NCBI GenBank assembly: GCA_965208015.1
Contig: OZ242308.1
Span: 310,001-374,000 of the forward strand
DNA length: 64,000 bases
Direction of reading: 5' to 3'
From: Bin87 sp965208015
Lineage (GTDB): Bacteria; Chloroflexota; Dehalococcoidia; Lucifugimonadales; UBA3495
Both the position numbers and the translations under genes were made by a program. The notes under the pieces were generated by a model. That model did no database searches, had not been told where the DNA came from, and saw only the letters and a program-made list of their open reading frames with translations. This document shows positions 32,723 through 41,465 of the stretch, piece by piece. The stretch's first letter is position 1. Every line of letters starts with the position of its first letter.

Positions 32723-33040
32723 CTACTTTCGCCGGCCTTTGCCGATGCTGTAGCGATGACCGCGCCAGGTGTCCCACGTGGCATAACTGCCAGGCGCAAT
32801 CATCAGGAAGACACCGCCAGCAGCCACCCCTGCGACTCTAGTGGCGTCTTCCAAGGTGAAAGCTATTGACAGAAACATGCTGCCAAATAGCAATCCTCCA
32901 AACCAGGACAGCGCTACCGATTGCCAGTTTGTTCGCCAGACTGATTGTAAGCGCTCATGCTCACCGGAATCGGCGGTCGGGGTCGGAGCGTCGGTTGAGC
33001 CTGCGTCAAACGGGGTTTCGTGCGGGGTTTCACCGGCCAT
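32723..33040 (-). CDS. Small hypothetical membrane protein
   Basis: A 105-residue protein with an acidic, Thr/Pro-rich N-terminus and two hydrophobic segments (WFGGLLFGSMFLSIAF and VAGVAAGGVFLMIAPG), ending in a basic KGRRK tail. It lies 19 nt upstream of the next small membrane protein gene. Function unknown. Confidence 0.55.
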   Translation of the reverse strand: MAGETPHETPFDAGSTDAPTPTADSGEHERLQSVWRTNWQSVALSWFGGLLFGSMFLSIAFTLEDATRVAGVAAGGVFLMIAPGSYATWDTWRGHRYSIGKGRRK

Positions 33041-33158
33041 TTTGTCACCTCCGGTTCGAGCTGCGCGCGTAGCCAGTCTATCACGTCAGTCTTTCCCCGG
33101 CGTGTCACGTGATACCCTGTCGCCCGGATACCAACCACGAAGTTGAGGACAAGAACCC

Positions 33159-34286
33159 ATGCCCCGCGCCGCCTTCGTCTACGACGACGCCATGAGCCAG
33201 CACGTGCTGCGCCAGGACCACCCCATGCGGCCCATCCGACTGCGGAACACCTTCGAATTGCTGGACGCTTACGACGCTTTCGATGGCGTTGATTCCGTGC
33301 TGGTCACCCCGACCCTGGCTGACGAGACCAGCGTGGGCGCCTTCCACTCCCGCGACTACATGGCCGCCGTGCGCACCTTCAGTCTGGGCCTCACCGGCTT
33401 TCAGCCCCAGCGGTTCGGCTTCGCCCAGGGGGGCGACAATCCGACCTATCCCGGCATGTACGAGGCCGCCATGCTCAGCACCGGGGCGACCCTCACCGCC
33501 GCCCGCATGGTGGCCGACGGCGAGGTTCCGGCGGCGTTCAACATCAGCGGCGGCCTGCACCATGCGGCGGCCCGCAACGCCAGCGGCTTCTGCGTGTTCA
33601 ACGACCCCGTGGTCGCCATCATGTACCTGCTGGAACGCGGCCTGCGCGTCGCCTACGTGGACATCGACGCCCACCACGGCGACGGCGTGCAGGACGCCTT
33701 CTACGGCGATCCCCGCGTGCTGACCATCTCGGTGCACGAGTCGGGCCGCTACCTCTTTCCCGGAACCGGTTTCGCCGGCGAGGTTGGCTCGGGCGAGGGC
33801 GTCGGTTATGCGGTAAACCTGCCCCTGTATCCCTACACCGACGACGAGATCTACCTGGAAGCCTTCGAGGCCGTGGTGCCGCCGCTGATCGAAGCCTTCT
33901 CGCCCGACGTGCTGCTCACCCAGCTGGGCATCGACACCTACCACACCGACCCGTTGACTCACTTGCAGATCACCAGCCGGGGGTTCCTGGCTGCCGTGAC
34001 CCGGCTGGGCGGCCTCGGCCACCCGTGGCTGGCCACCGGCGGCGGCGGATACGACATCGGCGCGGTGGCCCGCTGCTGGACCCTGGCCTACGGCGTCATG
34101 TGCGGCGCCGAGTGGCCCGATCGCATTCCCACAGCGGCCATCGAGCGCCTGGGCCGCACCACCCTGCGAGATACCGAGATACCGGAGATACCGGATCACA
34201 TCCGCGCCGACGCCCGCGCCTTGGCGGCTGAGAGCGTGGCCGCCATCAAAGACGCGGTATTCCCGGTTCACGGCCTGGAAGCGTAG
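33159..34286 (+). CDS. Histone deacetylase-like / AcuC-type deacetylase
   Basis: A 375-residue arginase-deacetylase fold enzyme. The active site is visible: NISGGLHHAAARNASGFCVF (tandem histidines), YVDIDAHHGDGVQ (zinc-binding Asp and His), LGIDTYHTDPLTH (zinc Asp), and ATGGGGYDIG (catalytic Tyr). Bacterial members remove acetyl groups from proteins or small amines. AcuC-type proteins regulate acetyl-CoA synthetase, but no acs gene is nearby. Starts at ATG 33159. Confidence 0.9.
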   Translation: MPRAAFVYDDAMSQHVLRQDHPMRPIRLRNTFELLDAYDAFDGVDSVLVTPTLADETSVGAFHSRDYMAAVRTFSLGLTGFQPQRFGFAQGGDNPTYPGMYEAAMLSTGATLTAARMVADGEVPAAFNISGGLHHAAARNASGFCVFNDPVVAIMYLLERGLRVAYVDIDAHHGDGVQDAFYGDPRVLTISVHESGRYLFPGTGFAGEVGSGEGVGYAVNLPLYPYTDDEIYLEAFEAVVPPLIEAFSPDVLLTQLGIDTYHTDPLTHLQITSRGFLAAVTRLGGLGHPWLATGGGGYDIGAVARCWTLAYGVMCGAEWPDRIPTAAIERLGRTTLRDTEIPEIPDHIRADARALAAESVAAIKDAVFPVHGLEA

Positions 34287-34505
34287 CCCTCCCTGCCGGG
34301 CTCAAATCTCGTGCCGTGGTCAGCGCTGGACTGTATCCGTCTGGTCAGGACGTGGCTCGTTTAAGCCTGTCCCCTGTGCCAGCGCCGCATCGTGTAGAGC
34401 CAACCAACTGACCCGTAACGCGTTGCTTCGGGGACAACATGAGGGTGAATGATTATCCGCCCCTGCACTCCTGGCGGAAAGGCTGGCGTGAGATCGTCCC
34501 CTCCG

Positions 34506-35750
34506 TCACGGGTGATAGGCTTTGGCGCCCTTGTACTGGACCTGCCGGTCGGGAATGAGGCTGCGCCTGGCGAGATACCGAGTTTCGTCGTCCTCGTGCT
34601 CGGTGCAGGTGTTCCGGAGTTGCCACAGCAGCCCGCCCAGCACGGTTTCGTTGAAGAGCCAGTGTTCCACTGCGATGCTGGCTGACATTCCTGGCTGGGC
34701 CGACGCGGCTTCGGAATAGTACGCCTTCAGGTCCTCGCAAACGACCTTTAGCAAGCGACCGGCGGTCAGATCCTCGCGCGGCGCCGGCGTCGACTCATCC
34801 TCGATGCAACCGGCCAGGAACCGCCCGGCCTGCTCCATGTCCAGGTCGCTGATGCCAACGGTGGTGCGTCCCCGCTGGCTCACCGCCAGATCGTACCAGG
34901 GCGCAACCTGTTGGATCTCCAGCAGCAAGTCCTCTGCGATGCCTTGTTCGACGAGGTCTTCGGTGGACGCGGGCTGCGGCAGGTCGATGGGGCAAGACAT
35001 GCCGGTGAAGTCGACGCCGGCCAATTCGGGCGGCACGTCTTCGGGATAGTCTCGCAGGACTGGGCCCGATTCGGCGTCCATCAGCTCCAGGGCGGCCCGC
35101 AGGACGCGGGACTGGAACGCCGGGTCGTTGGGCACGCCCAGGGGTCGCCCCAGTTCGAAGGACACCCACAAGGCGCGCGAGGGCCGGATGGCTGCGGTGT
35201 GTTCCCGGATCAGGCTGATCTGCGTGGTGCCGATGCCCTCCTGCTCGATGTAATGGGCAAGTCCGCCAACGACGGACGTGCAACGCGGTCAAACGGGGAT
35301 CAGCAGCACGGTATCCACGGCATCCCGCTTCATCAGCCCGGCGATGCGCCGCGCGGTGTCTTCCAGCCGTTCGGGAGGGTTGGCGCCCAAAACGGTGTAA
35401 TGGTAGTCGGCCACCGAGCCGATCACTCCTGCATCGGCCAGCTCGCGCAGGCGGTCCAGAGGGAAGCAGACGTTGTAGTCCTGCTGGAATCCGGACCGGT
35501 CGAAGTTGACCGAAATGTGCGACATGATGATGTCGCTGGGCTTGGTTTCGCCAGGAATAACGCGATAGCTGGTATCGCGCCAGGAAAAGGCCCGGTCGCT
35601 GCGGGTTTGCAACGCCGCCGTTGACAGGATGGCCACCCGCTGCTCCGACAGCGGTTTGCCCTTGACGAAGGGCGTGGAATCAAAGTGCGGCATCTCCAGA
35701 TTCGTGAGCATCTCGCGCTCGCCGGCTGGAATGTCTTTCAATCTGGCCAT
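34506..35750 (-). CDS. Glycine/sarcosine/betaine reductase selenoprotein B family protein, Sec-containing
   Basis: The gene runs from ATG 35750 to the stop at 34506 with one in-frame TGA (35291-35289). With Sec at residue 154 it gives 414 residues. The first part (MARLKDIPAGERE ... ISVNFDRSGFQQDYNVCFPL ... MKRDAVDTVLLIPV) and the part after the TGA (PRCTSVVGGLAHYIEQEGIG ... LWVSFELGRPLGVPNDPAF) both match the GrdB-like family. The TGA falls exactly at its redox UxxC site (UPRC). A hairpin with loop GTT lies 18 nt after it. Classical GrdB works with GrdA in reductive cleavage of glycine derivatives. This family is also common in aerobic Chloroflexota, where the substrate is unknown. No grdA is visible. 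Ordinary gene finders would split the gene. Confidence 0.85.
35261..35291 (-). promoter_or_regulatory. Candidate SECIS element
   Basis: On the minus strand, after TGA (35291-35289), GTCCGTC (35277-35271), loop GTT (35270-35268) and GGCGGAC (35267-35261) form a 7-bp stem with one GU pair. The 18-nt distance and the GU loop agree with bacterial SECIS elements read by SelB. Confidence 0.7.
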
Positions 35751-35872
35751 GGCTTGCTCCTGATAGGCAACGGGGTTCGCCGCCCGTTGGCGACCTGCGA
35801 CCTGGTTAACGGCCGCTAACGCGGGGCCGCCAATTCTATCATCCCCGCCGCTTGCATCCCCCGGTGCCCCGT

Positions 35873-36766
35873 TCACGGCCTGGCGGCGTAGCCCTCCCGG
35901 CCCGGAGGCACGCAGCGCACCGCCGTGGTGATGAACCCGCTGTGCGCTACCATGCGGTGGGCCGGCCGCACGCTGCGCCGCGATACGTTCCAGCCCCGCA
36001 GCATGGTCTCGGCGGTTTCCACCCGCGCGAACCGGCCGTCGGCGTTCAATGCCAGCACCAGCTCCTGCACTTGCAGAATGGTGGGCAGGAAGGACAGCAG
36101 GATCCCGCCGGTAATCAGCGCGTTGGCGGCGGCGTCCACCGCGTGCCACGGCTCCGGCAGGTCCAGGATCACCCGGTCCACCTCGGTGTCGGAGATGCCC
36201 TCGAAGATGTCGCCTACGGTTACCTCGTGGCGCGAGGTGTCGGGGATCACGGAGCGCACGTTGGACAACGCCTTGTTCACCACCGCCTCGTTGATCTCGT
36301 AGGAGTGGACTCGGCCCGCCGGCCCCACGGCGCGGAGCAGGGCCGTGGTCAGCGCGCCGGAGCCGAGCCCCGCCTCCACCACGGTCGCGCCGGGAAAGAT
36401 GTCCGCCATGGACACGATGTTGCCCAGGTCCTTGGCGTAGATCACCTGCGGACCCCGAGGCATCAGGCGCACGTAGTCGCCCAGCGTCGGTCGGATGCCC
36501 AGCATTACGTGGCCGCGGCTGGTGGTGTACCAGCCGCCCACAGGTTGACCGATGACGTCGTCGTGGGGCAGCCAACCCAGGTGGCAGTGGAACTCGCCGC
36601 TCGGGGTCAGGGTTTCCTGGTAGGTGCGGCCTTTGCGATCCAGGAACAGGGCCAACTCGCCCGCGCGGAACCGGCTGCGGTCGTCAACATCGACTTCCGT
36701 CATAGCAAAAGGCGGAGCCTCGCGGAAATCCCGGTCATTGCCGGCGTCATCGTCAGGCGTGGTCAT
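35873..36766 (-). CDS. trmI: tRNA (adenine-N1)-methyltransferase TrmI
   Basis: A 297-residue class I methyltransferase that methylates A58 in the tRNA T-loop. The SAM-binding motif is VVEAGLGSGALTTALLRAVG. VILDLPEPWHAVD is the conserved DxPxPW catalytic motif, and the N-terminal GELALFLDRKGRTY is typical of TrmI. Divergent from the DUF2203 gene with a 20-nt gap. Normal length. Confidence 0.92.
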   Translation of the reverse strand: MTTPDDDAGNDRDFREAPPFAMTEVDVDDRSRFRAGELALFLDRKGRTYQETLTPSGEFHCHLGWLPHDDVIGQPVGGWYTTSRGHVMLGIRPTLGDYVRLMPRGPQVIYAKDLGNIVSMADIFPGATVVEAGLGSGALTTALLRAVGPAGRVHSYEINEAVVNKALSNVRSVIPDTSRHEVTVGDIFEGISDTEVDRVILDLPEPWHAVDAAANALITGGILLSFLPTILQVQELVLALNADGRFARVETAETMLRGWNVSRRSVRPAHRMVAHSGFITTAVRCVPPGREGYAARP

Positions 36767-36786
36767 TGGTGTATTATACCGCCGTT

Positions 36787-37185
36787 ATGCAGGAGCGGAT
36801 GTTCACCCTGGAAGAGGCCAACGACCTGGTGCCGTGGCTGGAAGAGCGTTTCGCAGCCATGGCGCCGCTGCGGGCTGAGCTGGTGCGCCAGCAGGAGGAG
36901 TTGCTGTCCCTGCTGCGCCGTCGCCGCAGCAACGGCCACTCCAGCAGCGAGGAGGACATCGCCGAGTCGGAGCGCATCGTCGCCCAACTCACCCAACGGT
37001 TGCAGGACGCGGTGCGGGAAATAACCGAGCGGGGCATCCAGGTGCGCGACATCGGCCGCGGCCTCGTGGACTTTCCGTCCCGCCGCGAAGGCGAGGTGGT
37101 GTACCTCTGCTGGCAGCGCGGCGAGCCGTCTATCGACTGGTGGCACCCCACGGATACGGGGTTCGCCGGGCGGCGGCCGCTGTAG
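36787..37185 (+). CDS. DUF2203 family protein
   Basis: A 132-residue protein from ATG 36787. Hallmarks: FTLEEANDLVPWLEERF at the N-terminus, a long charged helix, then GIQVRDIGRGLVDFPSRREG, VVYLCWQRGEPSIDWWH. It is highly conserved in bacteria but without known function. It is predicted soluble. Confidence 0.88.
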   Translation: MQERMFTLEEANDLVPWLEERFAAMAPLRAELVRQQEELLSLLRRRRSNGHSSSEEDIAESERIVAQLTQRLQDAVREITERGIQVRDIGRGLVDFPSRREGEVVYLCWQRGEPSIDWWHPTDTGFAGRRPL

Positions 37186-37207
37186 GGGTGCGTCGGGCTG
37201 GCGTCGC

Positions 37208-37428
37208 TAATGCAAGGTTAGCGGCTGAAAAGTTGCACTGGCCCGGCGATTATTTGCGCAGGGTTGCACTGGCCTCGCGCCAATGCAAGGTTGGGGCCGA
37301 AAGGTTGCATTATCTGGTAGGTAATGCAAGGAACCTTGCACTATGGATCGCGTAATGCAAGGTTGGGGCCTAAAAGATTGCATTACCCGACAGACAATGC
37401 AAGATTACTATGATATCCTTGCATTGGT
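37208..37428. promoter_or_regulatory. Array of inverted repeats upstream of fic
   Basis: The motif AATGCAAGG or its complement occurs repeatedly: 37208-37218, 37281-37290, 37301-37312, 37321-37344 (near-perfect palindrome AATGCAAGGAACCTTGCACT), 37351-37362 with 37376-37387, and 37395-37403 with 37418-37427. Degenerate copies (TTGCACTGG) lie at 37233 and 37264. Five palindrome-like units span 220 bp and end 7 nt before the first fic ATG, so they probably form an operator array. Confidence 0.75.
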
Positions 37429-37434
37429 TGACGG

Positions 37435-38643
37435 ATGCCCACAGCCGGTCGATCCGATGCGGGGATGGCGATGAGAGAATCTGATTTCACCGATGCGAGC
37501 CCGGGGTATCTCATAGCTGCGCAAACACTCGATGGCAGTTATTGCCCTGCCTTTGTGCCTGATCCATTGCCGCCTGAACTGACTTGGAGCCAAACAACGG
37601 TTGGTTTGCTATCTCAGGCCGACCAAGCATTGGGTCGCCTGAACGGTTGCGCCGCAAGTATGCCCAATCCATATCTGCTGATTAGGCCGCTGACGACACG
37701 TGAAGCGGTGGCATCAAGCAGCATTGAAGGGACGATTTCTGATTTTCCGGATGTCTACCAGTTTCAGTTCGACGGAATGGCGCCCGACCGGGACGACGCC
37801 GAGGAAGTGGATAATCACGTCAGGGCAATGCAGCTGGGATTGGAACGTTTGCAACAACTACCGATGAGTCTTCGGTTGATTCGAGACGTACATCGGGAGC
37901 TGATGTCCGGCGCCAGGGGAGGTAACCGCCGTCCGGGTGAGTTTCGCAATGGGCAGGTGGTAATAGGCGGACGACGCGGCATACAGTATGCGCGATACGT
38001 TCCTCCGCCACCGGACGAAATGACAGCAGCATTGTACGCGCTGGAAGAATTCATTGCGTCTGATAGATCGATGCCCTTGCTGGTACAGGCAGCGTTGGTA
38101 CATTACCAGTTCGAGGCTATTCATCCGTTTGAAGATGGCAACGGACGCACTGGTAGAGTGCTTATAACTTTGCTGCTTTGCGAACGCGAGTATCTACAGC
38201 ATCCCTGGTTGTACCTCAGCGACTATTTCGCAAAATATCGTCAGGAATACGTAGACTTGCTCCTGGCCGTGAGCTTGCGCGGTGAATGGGATGCATGGCT
38301 GCAATTTTTTCTGATGGCCGTAGCGGCAGTCGCTACCGACGCGCTGATCCGCATCGAAAATCTGGAAAAGGTCAGTACAGACTACCAGGACAGGGTCAGG
38401 TCTCATCGTACCGCTGGCACAGAGTTTCAACTTATCACGTCGCTGTTTGAACAGCCTTTTATAACTTCCCCCCGTGTCCAATCCCTCCTCGGCGTGTCCC
38501 ACACGTCGGCTCAAGGCCATTTGGCTCGGTTGGTGGACGCCGGAATCCTGACCCCGGTTGAGGGCCGCCGCCGCCCCCAGCTATACGTCGCCCAGGGCAT
38601 CCTCAACGCTATTGCTGAGGAGCCGGACTTTCGCGACTTCTAA
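37435..38643 (+). CDS. Fic-family AMPylase-type protein
   Basis: A 402-residue protein from ATG 37435; ATGs at 37465 and 37471 are also possible. The active-site motif is HPFEDGNGRTGR, complete. An N-terminal SSSIEGT fits the inhibitory (S/T)xxxE(G/N) helix of class II Fic proteins, so activity is expected to be self-restrained. The C-terminal 80 residues (FITSPRVQSLLGVSHTSAQG then HLARLVDAGILTP) form a winged helix-turn-helix. That domain probably binds the repeat array upstream for autoregulation (inference). Fic enzymes transfer AMP to target proteins. The 3' end overlaps the convergent protease gene. Confidence 0.88.
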   Translation: MPTAGRSDAGMAMRESDFTDASPGYLIAAQTLDGSYCPAFVPDPLPPELTWSQTTVGLLSQADQALGRLNGCAASMPNPYLLIRPLTTREAVASSSIEGTISDFPDVYQFQFDGMAPDRDDAEEVDNHVRAMQLGLERLQQLPMSLRLIRDVHRELMSGARGGNRRPGEFRNGQVVIGGRRGIQYARYVPPPPDEMTAALYALEEFIASDRSMPLLVQAALVHYQFEAIHPFEDGNGRTGRVLITLLLCEREYLQHPWLYLSDYFAKYRQEYVDLLLAVSLRGEWDAWLQFFLMAVAAVATDALIRIENLEKVSTDYQDRVRSHRTAGTEFQLITSLFEQPFITSPRVQSLLGVSHTSAQGHLARLVDAGILTPVEGRRRPQLYVAQGILNAIAEEPDFRDF

Positions 38644-39451
38644 TCTCCGCCACCGCCGCCCGGATCTCGTCCGCGTGCACCGCGTAGAAGGTGCCCACCA
38701 CCTGGACTCCGCCCGGCGTCCGGCGCGCCGCGGCGCGTACCATGCCCACCACCTCGCCGGACGTGTTCAGCACAGGGCCGCCGCTGTCGCCCGGGTCGAT
38801 GGGGGCGTCCATCTCCAGGTTGCGGCCGTAGAGCTGCGGGCCGAAGTTGGTGATCTGGGACAGGATGCCGGCGTTGGCTTTGGGCGAGCCCACCTGGCCG
38901 TCGCTCTTGACCCCGCTGCCCGAGTATCCCAAGGCCAGCAACTCTCTGGCGATGTCGTTGATGTCCGCGTCGCCCAGGACCAGCGGGGCCGCGCCCGCTC
39001 CCAATTGCGTACTCGCGACGTCGTACCGCAGCAACGCCACGTCCCGACGCTGATCCATTCCGGCCACCGTTGCGCTGAACGCCGGGGCCGCCGCCTGCCG
39101 CACGGTGACCTCCGCGCTGCCGGATACCACGTGGGCGGCGGTGACGATCACTCCCGGCTCCAGCAGCCAGCCCGTGCCGTGCTGCCCGTCCTCCGGCTCG
39201 ATGTAGAACACCGAGGACCAGACCCGCTGGTAAACGGCGCTGAGATCAGCAGGGGTGCGTTCCGCCAGCGCGGCCTCCACCGTGCGCTGGATTCGCGCAT
39301 CGAGTTCCGCATCGCTGGGGCCGCAGGCGACCACCAGCAAGGTGACGGCAAAGGTGGAAATCGTCAGAAGCAGGATTCCCGGGATTTTGGGGATCAGCAA
39401 GATTAGAGTCGTGTGACAGCGTGCCCTTACTAAATCCCGGCCATCCGCCAA
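38609..39451 (-). CDS. Trypsin-like serine protease lipoprotein
   Basis: A 280-residue frame from ATG 39451; a TTG at 39400 would give a better signal peptide of about 27 residues. A hydrophobic segment ends in LLVVAC, a lipobox, so the mature protein is probably membrane-anchored outside the cell. The catalytic triad is visible: VTAAHVV (His), RRDVALLRYD (Asp) and DPGDSGGPVL (Ser). No PDZ domain follows, unlike DegP. The N-terminal half of the signal peptide is encoded inside palindromic element copy B. Confidence 0.85.
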   Translation of the reverse strand: MADGRDLVRARCHTTLILLIPKIPGILLLTISTFAVTLLVVACGPSDAELDARIQRTVEAALAERTPADLSAVYQRVWSSVFYIEPEDGQHGTGWLLEPGVIVTAAHVVSGSAEVTVRQAAAPAFSATVAGMDQRRDVALLRYDVASTQLGAGAAPLVLGDADINDIARELLALGYSGSGVKSDGQVGSPKANAGILSQITNFGPQLYGRNLEMDAPIDPGDSGGPVLNTSGEVVGMVRAAARRTPGGVQVVGTFYAVHADEIRAAVAEIRSRESPAPQQ

Positions 39452-39475
39452 ATCCTGTAAATCCCGCTTCTGACG
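39362..39475. repeat. Palindromic element, copy B
   Basis: CGTCAGAAGCAGGATT (39362-39377) and AATCCCGCTTCTGACG (39460-39475) match as inverted arms at 15 of 16 positions. The same ends as copy A at 14977. It overlaps the start of the protease gene. Confidence 0.8.
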
Positions 39476-39487
39476 GTTTCCGACGGA

Positions 39488-40984
39488 CTAGATGAACCGC
39501 GCCTGCGCCCGGGCCTCGTCAGCGTAGTCGATGTAGACGGTGATGACCTCGCTGAAGAAGTCCACCGCCTCCACGCCCTGCTCCCGCTGGCCCACGCCGG
39601 AAGCCTTCAGGCCGCCGAAGGGCAGGTGCACCTCGCCGCCCAGGGTCGGCGCGTTGACGTGGACCATGCCGGCGTCCACTGTGTTGATGTACTTGAACGC
39701 CCGCGGAATGTCCCGGGTGTACACCGAAGATGACAGGCCGAACTTGACGCTGTTGGAGATCTCTACCGCGTGCTCCAGGTCGCGGGCGCGGAACACCGTG
39801 AGCACCGGCCCGAAGATCTCCTCCCTGGCGATGCGCATCTCGGGTGTCACGTCGGTGAAGATGGTTGGCTCCACGTACCAGCCCTCGTCGTAGATGCCTC
39901 CGGTCAGCGTGCGGCCTCCGAAGGCCACCGTAGCGCCTTCGTCCCGGCCCACGGAGATGTAGTCGGACACGGTGCGCTGCTGTGATTCGCTGGACAGCGG
40001 GCTCACGTCGATGCCGTCCTCCAGCCCGTCGCCAATGGTCAGCTTGGACGTGCGCTCGATCAGCTCCTCCATGAACTGGTCGTACACCCCGTCCTCGACG
40101 ATCACGCGGCTGGTGGCGGTGCAGCGCTGGCCGGTAGAGCCGAAGGCGCCCTGCACGATGCCGCCCAGAGCCTTGTCCAGGTCGGCGTCGGCCAGCAGGA
40201 TGACGGCGTTCTTGCCGCCCATCTCCGCCTGGATCTTCTTGAGCAGAGAAGCGCCGCGCGTGTACAGGTCGGTGCCGATCTCGGTGCTGCCGGTGAAGGA
40301 GATGCCGGACACGTCGGGCGACTCCACCAGCGCGTTGCCCACGCTGCCGCCGGGTCCGGTGATGAGGTTCAGCACCCCGGGCGGCACGCCGGCCTCCTCG
40401 AATACCTCGGTGAGTTTCACTGCGCACAGCGGCGTGCTGGACGCCGGCTTGAAGATGATCGCGTTGCCGCAGATCAGCGCCGGCGCCATCTTCCACGCCG
40501 GGATCGCGATGGGGAAATTCCAGGGAGTGATGATGCCAACCACGCCCAATGGTCGGCGCACCGTGTAGGCCACCGTGTTGGGCAGTTCCGACGGTGTCGT
40601 GTAGCCGAACATCCGGCGGCCCTCACCGGCCGCGTACTCGATGATGTTCATGGCCCGTTTGACCTCGCCCCGGGCGTCGGGCAGCGGCTTGCCCTCCTCC
40701 TCGGTGATGGTCCGGGCGATCTCCTCGGCGCGGCGTTCCATGATCTCCAGCGCGCGGAAGAGCACCTGCGCGCGCACCGGCGCCGGCGTGTCGGCCCAGC
40801 CGGCAGCGGCTTCGGAGGCGGCGGCCACGGCTCGCAGCGTGTCCTCAGGGTTGGACAGCTGGAAGTGGCCCAGCAAGACGTCCTTGTGCGCGGGGTTGTA
40901 AACGGAGTAGGTGCGGCCGGAGTCGGAGGGCGTCCACTGGCCGTTGATAAAATTGTTATGCGTGCGAACTTCGGTGGTCGTCAT
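39488..40984 (-). CDS. NAD(P)-dependent aldehyde dehydrogenase
   Basis: A 498-residue enzyme from ATG 40984. The N-terminal GQWTPSDSGRTYSVYNPA, the cofactor site TPWNFPIAIPAWKMAPALIC, the glycine motif SFTGSTEIG, catalytic E in AEMGGKNAVI and catalytic C in GSTGQRCTATSR are all present, with PEEIFGP-type EEIFGPV near the C-terminus. It most resembles the group acting on 2-oxoglutarate semialdehyde or similar semialdehydes, but the substrate cannot be fixed. No pathway partners adjoin. Confidence 0.93.
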   Translation of the reverse strand: MTTTEVRTHNNFINGQWTPSDSGRTYSVYNPAHKDVLLGHFQLSNPEDTLRAVAAASEAAAGWADTPAPVRAQVLFRALEIMERRAEEIARTITEEEGKPLPDARGEVKRAMNIIEYAAGEGRRMFGYTTPSELPNTVAYTVRRPLGVVGIITPWNFPIAIPAWKMAPALICGNAIIFKPASSTPLCAVKLTEVFEEAGVPPGVLNLITGPGGSVGNALVESPDVSGISFTGSTEIGTDLYTRGASLLKKIQAEMGGKNAVILLADADLDKALGGIVQGAFGSTGQRCTATSRVIVEDGVYDQFMEELIERTSKLTIGDGLEDGIDVSPLSSESQQRTVSDYISVGRDEGATVAFGGRTLTGGIYDEGWYVEPTIFTDVTPEMRIAREEIFGPVLTVFRARDLEHAVEISNSVKFGLSSSVYTRDIPRAFKYINTVDAGMVHVNAPTLGGEVHLPFGGLKASGVGQREQGVEAVDFFSEVITVYIDYADEARAQARFI

Positions 40985-41148
40985 CTTGCTTGATGCTCCT
41001 GATGGCAAGCGTGGGAGGTAGGCAGCAGAATACTACCGGGCGCAACCCACGGCAAGCGGAATGGCCGGAGGCAACGGCGGCGCGTTAGAATGGCATCTAC
41101 CGCAGCGTCTCGCTCGCTGGCCGCTACTATTCACCAAGGAGACGACCC

Positions 41149-41436
41149 ATGGCCGCATACATCATCGCCACGATTGAAGTTACCGATCCCGAGAAGTTCG
41201 AGGTCTACCGCGGGCAGGTTCCCGCCACCATCGAGAAGCACGGCGGCCGCTACCTGGCGCGCGGCGGCGACGTGACCGTGGTTGAAGGCGACCAGCCGGC
41301 CCGCCGCACCGTCATCCTGGAGTTCGACAGCCTCGAAAAGGCCAACGGTTGGTACTACTCCGACGACTACGCCGGTCCCAAGGAACTGCGCATCGCCTCC
41401 ACCATCTCCAACGTGATGATCGTTGAGGGCGTGTAG
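41149..41436 (+). CDS. DUF1330 domain protein
   Basis: A 95-residue ferredoxin-like-fold protein (dimeric alpha-beta barrel group). Hallmarks: YIIATIEVTDPEKFEVYRGQ, HGGRYLARGGDVTVVEGD, TVILEFDSLEKANGWYYSDD. Function is unknown in the family. AAGGAGACG precedes the start. Confidence 0.9.
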   Translation: MAAYIIATIEVTDPEKFEVYRGQVPATIEKHGGRYLARGGDVTVVEGDQPARRTVILEFDSLEKANGWYYSDDYAGPKELRIASTISNVMIVEGV

Positions 41437-41465
41437 TCGCTCCGCCGGTTTAGGAGGCAACCGCC

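Noticed and set aside
33105..34271. 388-codon open frame antisense to the deacetylase
   Set aside because: Gly/His/Val/Gln-biased shadow with no family match.
35289..36575. Treating the frame upstream of 35750 as an N-terminal extension of the GrdB-family gene
   Set aside because: The residues before MARLKD are antisense-like sequence overlapping trmI; the family starts at the ATG at 35750.
37208..37428. CRISPR array
   Set aside because: Repeats are short, in both orientations and irregularly spaced with no uniform spacers; no cas genes. Better read as operators.
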